DNA from: CAYVUV01 sp964455095
Lineage (GTDB): Bacteria; Desulfobacterota; Binatia; HRBIN30; CADEER01
Length of the DNA: 10,926 bases
Reading direction: 5' to 3'
Assembly (NCBI GenBank): GCA_964455095.1
Contig: CAYVUV010000192.1
Coordinates: forward strand, 1-10,926
The translations under genes were made by a program, and so were the position numbers. Shown piece by piece: positions 9,083 through 10,926 of this stretch (the first letter of the stretch is position 1; each line of letters begins with the position of its first letter). Under the pieces are notes generated by a model that worked only from the letters and a program-made list of their open reading frames with translations, was not told where the DNA came from and did no database searches.

Positions 9083-9346
9083 CGGCAGCCCCGCGATTGG
9101 TAAGTCCTTCTAGTCCCTCTCCCTCCGGGGATCGTGTCGGTTTTCTCCGAACGGGAGGGCGGGGCCCCTGCCGAGCCGTGCCTCGATGTGGCAGAAGGCT
9201 CCGTGGGAGCGTCGCCCTCCCAAAGGCACAAGAAGTGCGGAGGGCAAAGCCCCGTATGCCCACCTCGGCGAACGCCTCCCGCCAGCTTCGCATCGCAGCG
9301 CGGCGCGTGATATCCGAATCCGATTGTTCATCGTCGTAGGCATCGT
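9083..9346. other. Non-coding region between etf and the glycosyltransferase gene
   Basis: No gene is supported. It contains the long palindrome described separately, plus small flanking hairpins: TCGG/CCGA at 9137-9150 and GCAC/GTGC at 9226-9238. A C/T-rich stretch at 9111-9130 (CCCTCTCCCTCC) may be part of the same repeat. The open frames on both strands here look like translated repeat, not protein. No good promoter for the downstream gene stands out. Confidence 0.5.
9153..9221. repeat. Long imperfect palindrome, dispersed GC-rich repeat-like element
   Basis: Bases 9153-9177 pair with 9197-9221 over 25 positions: 19 Watson-Crick, 3 G-U and 3 mismatches. The outer eight, GGGAGGGC and GCCCTCCC, are perfect. 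The 19-base loop has its own 4-bp stem (TGCC 9179-9182, GGCA 9190-9193). Translated on the minus strand, the arms give WEGDAPTEP and GSAGAPPSRSE, close to the WEGEAPAEP string I recall from spurious small ORFs made by a dispersed repeat in planctomycetes and other GC-rich genomes. It may be a REP- or MITE-like element and could also end the etf transcript. Confidence 0.6.
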
Positions 9347-10729
9347 GTGACATCGGCCGCGCAGAAGCCCGTCGCCTTTCTGTTTCCCGCCTTTCCGAAC
9401 CTCCACCAGACGTTTGTCTTGTGGGAGGTGCTGGCGCTGCGGGAGCGGGGCATTCCGATCGCGCTCTATTCGATCAAGCGGCCGAGCACGAGCACGCAGC
9501 AGCCGGAAGCCGCCGCCCTGGCGCGCGAGGTGTGCTACCTGCCGTCGATGCTGTCGCCCGCCGTCTGGCGGGCCAACGCGGCGGAGCTGCTGCGGGCGCC
9601 GGGCCGCTACCTGGGTGTCATCGGGCGCGTTGTCCGCGGTTGGTGGCAGGACCGCGCCGCCGGCAGTGCGTGGCAGAGCAAGGAGATCAGCGCCGACGCT
9701 CCCGACCGCATGTTCACGCTGAACGAGTTCCTGCGCGGGCGCTTCAACCGCAGTCCCTTCCTCTATCTGCTCAAGTCGCTGTGGCTCATGCCGACCGCCG
9801 TCTATCTCGGCCAATTGCTGCGCGCGCGCGGCATTGAGCACGTTCACGCCCATTGGGCGAGCTACCCGGCCACGGTAGCGCTTGTCGTGCACTGGATGTT
9901 CGACATCCCGTTCAGCTTCACCGCCCACGCCTACGACATCTACCTGGTGCCGCGGTTGCTCGGCGTGAAGGTGCGCGAGGCGGCGTTTGCGGTCACCTGC
10001 GCGAAGATCAACGCCGCCTTCCTCGGCCAGTTGGCCGGCGCCGAGGGCGCGCGCCGTCTGGTGGTAAATTACCACGGCGTCAGCCTCTCGCGCTTCAAGC
10101 CGGTGGTGCCGGTTCCGCGTGAAGGGCCGCCGTGTATCGTGACCTGCGGGCGCCTGGAGCCGTACAAGGGCCATCACGTGCTCCTGCGCGCCTGCGCCCA
10201 GCTGTCACAGCCGGTGCGCTGTGTGGTGGTGGGGGAGGGGCCGCAGCGGCAGCGCCTGGAGCAGCTGGCGATCGAGCTCGGCATTCGCGACCGGGTGGAG
10301 TTCACCGGGCCGCTGCCACAGCAGCGCCTGGCGGAGATCTATGCCGCGGCCGATCTGTTCGTCCTCGCCAGCGTCGTGCTCGAGCGCTCCGGCAAGCGCG
10401 ACGTGATCCCCAACGTGTTGGCCGAGGCGATGGCGATGCAGATCCCCGTGGTGGCGACCGATGTGTCCGGCATCAGCGAGCTGGTGACCGACGGCGTCAG
10501 CGGCCGGCTGGTGCCGCCGAACGATCCGCGCGCCCTGGCGGGCGTGTTGGCCGAGTTGCTGGCGGACGGCGAACAGCGCCGCCGCCTGGCTCTCGGTGGC
10601 TACGCGAAGGTGGTGGCGGAGTTCGACCGCGACGTGAACATCGAGGCGCTGGCGGCGTTGTTTCGCGGCGAGCGGCCGGTTCCCGGGGTTGTGGCGGCGC
10701 CGGCTGCGGCGTCATCGGGTGGGGAATGA
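9347..10729 (+). CDS. GT4-family (GT-B fold) glycosyltransferase
   Basis: This enzyme likely transfers a sugar from a nucleotide donor to a growing surface glycan at the inner face of the cytoplasmic membrane; donor and acceptor cannot be read from sequence. The 460-residue protein has an N-terminal Rossmann domain (PVAFLFPAFPNLHQTF at 8-23, HVHAHWASYPATVAL at 165-179, SFTAHAYDIYL at 190-200) and a C-terminal donor domain: GRLEPYKGHH (268-277), VVGEGPQRQRLE (294-305), and D352-x7-E360 in RDVIPNVLAEAMA, where Asp replaces the first Glu of the EX7E motif, as in several colanic-acid WcaL-like enzymes. An extra segment (about 100-138) separates parts of the N-terminal domain. The start is GTG at 9347, the only good in-frame start after a TGA at 9308; only a weak AGG precedes it. 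The stop overlaps the flippase start (ATGA), so it belongs to a polysaccharide operon. Confidence 0.9.
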   Translation: MTSAAQKPVAFLFPAFPNLHQTFVLWEVLALRERGIPIALYSIKRPSTSTQQPEAAALAREVCYLPSMLSPAVWRANAAELLRAPGRYLGVIGRVVRGWWQDRAAGSAWQSKEISADAPDRMFTLNEFLRGRFNRSPFLYLLKSLWLMPTAVYLGQLLRARGIEHVHAHWASYPATVALVVHWMFDIPFSFTAHAYDIYLVPRLLGVKVREAAFAVTCAKINAAFLGQLAGAEGARRLVVNYHGVSLSRFKPVVPVPREGPPCIVTCGRLEPYKGHHVLLRACAQLSQPVRCVVVGEGPQRQRLEQLAIELGIRDRVEFTGPLPQQRLAEIYAAADLFVLASVVLERSGKRDVIPNVLAEAMAMQIPVVATDVSGISELVTDGVSGRLVPPNDPRALAGVLAELLADGEQRRRLALGGYAKVVAEFDRDVNIEALAALFRGERPVPGVVAAPAAASSGGE

Positions 10730-10926
10730 AGAGCAAGCTGGTTCGCGACATCCTCGGCATCTTCAGCACGCGTGCCGTGTGGTCGGTCATGGGCGTCGTG
10801 TCCGGTGTCATTCTGGCCCGCTGGCTGGGGCCGCACGACCGCGGTGTGCTGGCGCTGGTGTTGCTGGTGCCATCGACGGTCGTGACGTTGGTGAAGCTCG
10901 GCATCTCGCAGTCGAACGTCTACTCG
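10726..10926 (+). CDS. Polysaccharide flippase-like membrane protein, N-terminal part
   Basis: Only the first 67 codons lie in the window and the frame is open at the right edge. It starts MKSKLVRDILGIFSTRAVWS and continues with a first membrane segment (about 18-32, VWSVMGVVSGVILAR), the short loop RWLGPHDRG (32-40), then a second hydrophobic stretch (about 40-57) and GISQSNVYS. The pattern of a first helix followed by A-R-x-LGP-x-x-RG is typical of Wzx/RfbX-type polysaccharide transporters (MOP superfamily), which flip lipid-linked glycan units across the inner membrane. The ATG overlaps the glycosyltransferase stop by four bases (ATGA), so the two are probably translated together. The exact substrate and the family subgroup are unknown from this fragment. 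Confidence 0.8.
   Translation, partial: MKSKLVRDILGIFSTRAVWSVMGVVSGVILARWLGPHDRGVLALVLLVPSTVVTLVKLGISQSNVYS

Noticed and set aside
9097..9339. Small open frame of 80 codons between etf and the glycosyltransferase
   Set aside because: It runs through the palindromic repeat, and neither strand gives a protein-like composition.

Overview
The window is GC-rich DNA from a bacterial chromosome. All nine complete genes end in TGA, and several long antisense open frames exist only because of the base composition. The gene content looks most like a deltaproteobacterium-type lineage (Desulfobacterota, Myxococcota or Binatota-like): stand-alone birA next to type III pantothenate kinase, an EF-G paralogue, a DUF-like helical-repeat protein and a free-standing Hint-like protein. 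This placement is an inference from gene style, not from a marker gene.

Region 1 (about 169-5040, + strand) is a tight run of five genes that reads as one operon. They are biotin-protein ligase (birA), type III pantothenate kinase (coaX), a second elongation factor G of the EF-G II type, an unrecognised small protein with LRV-like helical repeats whose start overlaps the EF-G stop, and a 160-residue protein that looks like a degenerate Hint (intein/Hedgehog) domain with no extein. The first two supply and attach cofactors (CoA, biotin). The last two have no function I can name and are the most novel part of the window. The run ends at a small hairpin facing a convergent lipoprotein gene (5053-5577, - strand).

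Region 2 (5578-9082) starts with a divergent intergenic region, followed by NADP-type isocitrate dehydrogenase (icd, 5772-7160). The icd frame is conserved from end to end but carries one in-frame TAG at codon 307, where the family is expected to have Trp. A strong hairpin then precedes a single gene encoding electron-transfer flavoprotein beta and alpha subunits fused in one chain. Together these belong to central carbon and electron metabolism (TCA cycle, acyl-CoA or other dehydrogenase electron transfer).

Region 3 (9083-9346) is non-coding. It holds a long imperfect palindrome with the look of a dispersed high-GC repeat whose shadow translation contains the string WEGDAPTEP. Region 4 (9347-10926) begins what looks like a surface-polysaccharide locus: a GT4-family glycosyltransferase overlapping by four bases the start of a Wzx-like polysaccharide flippase that runs off the window.
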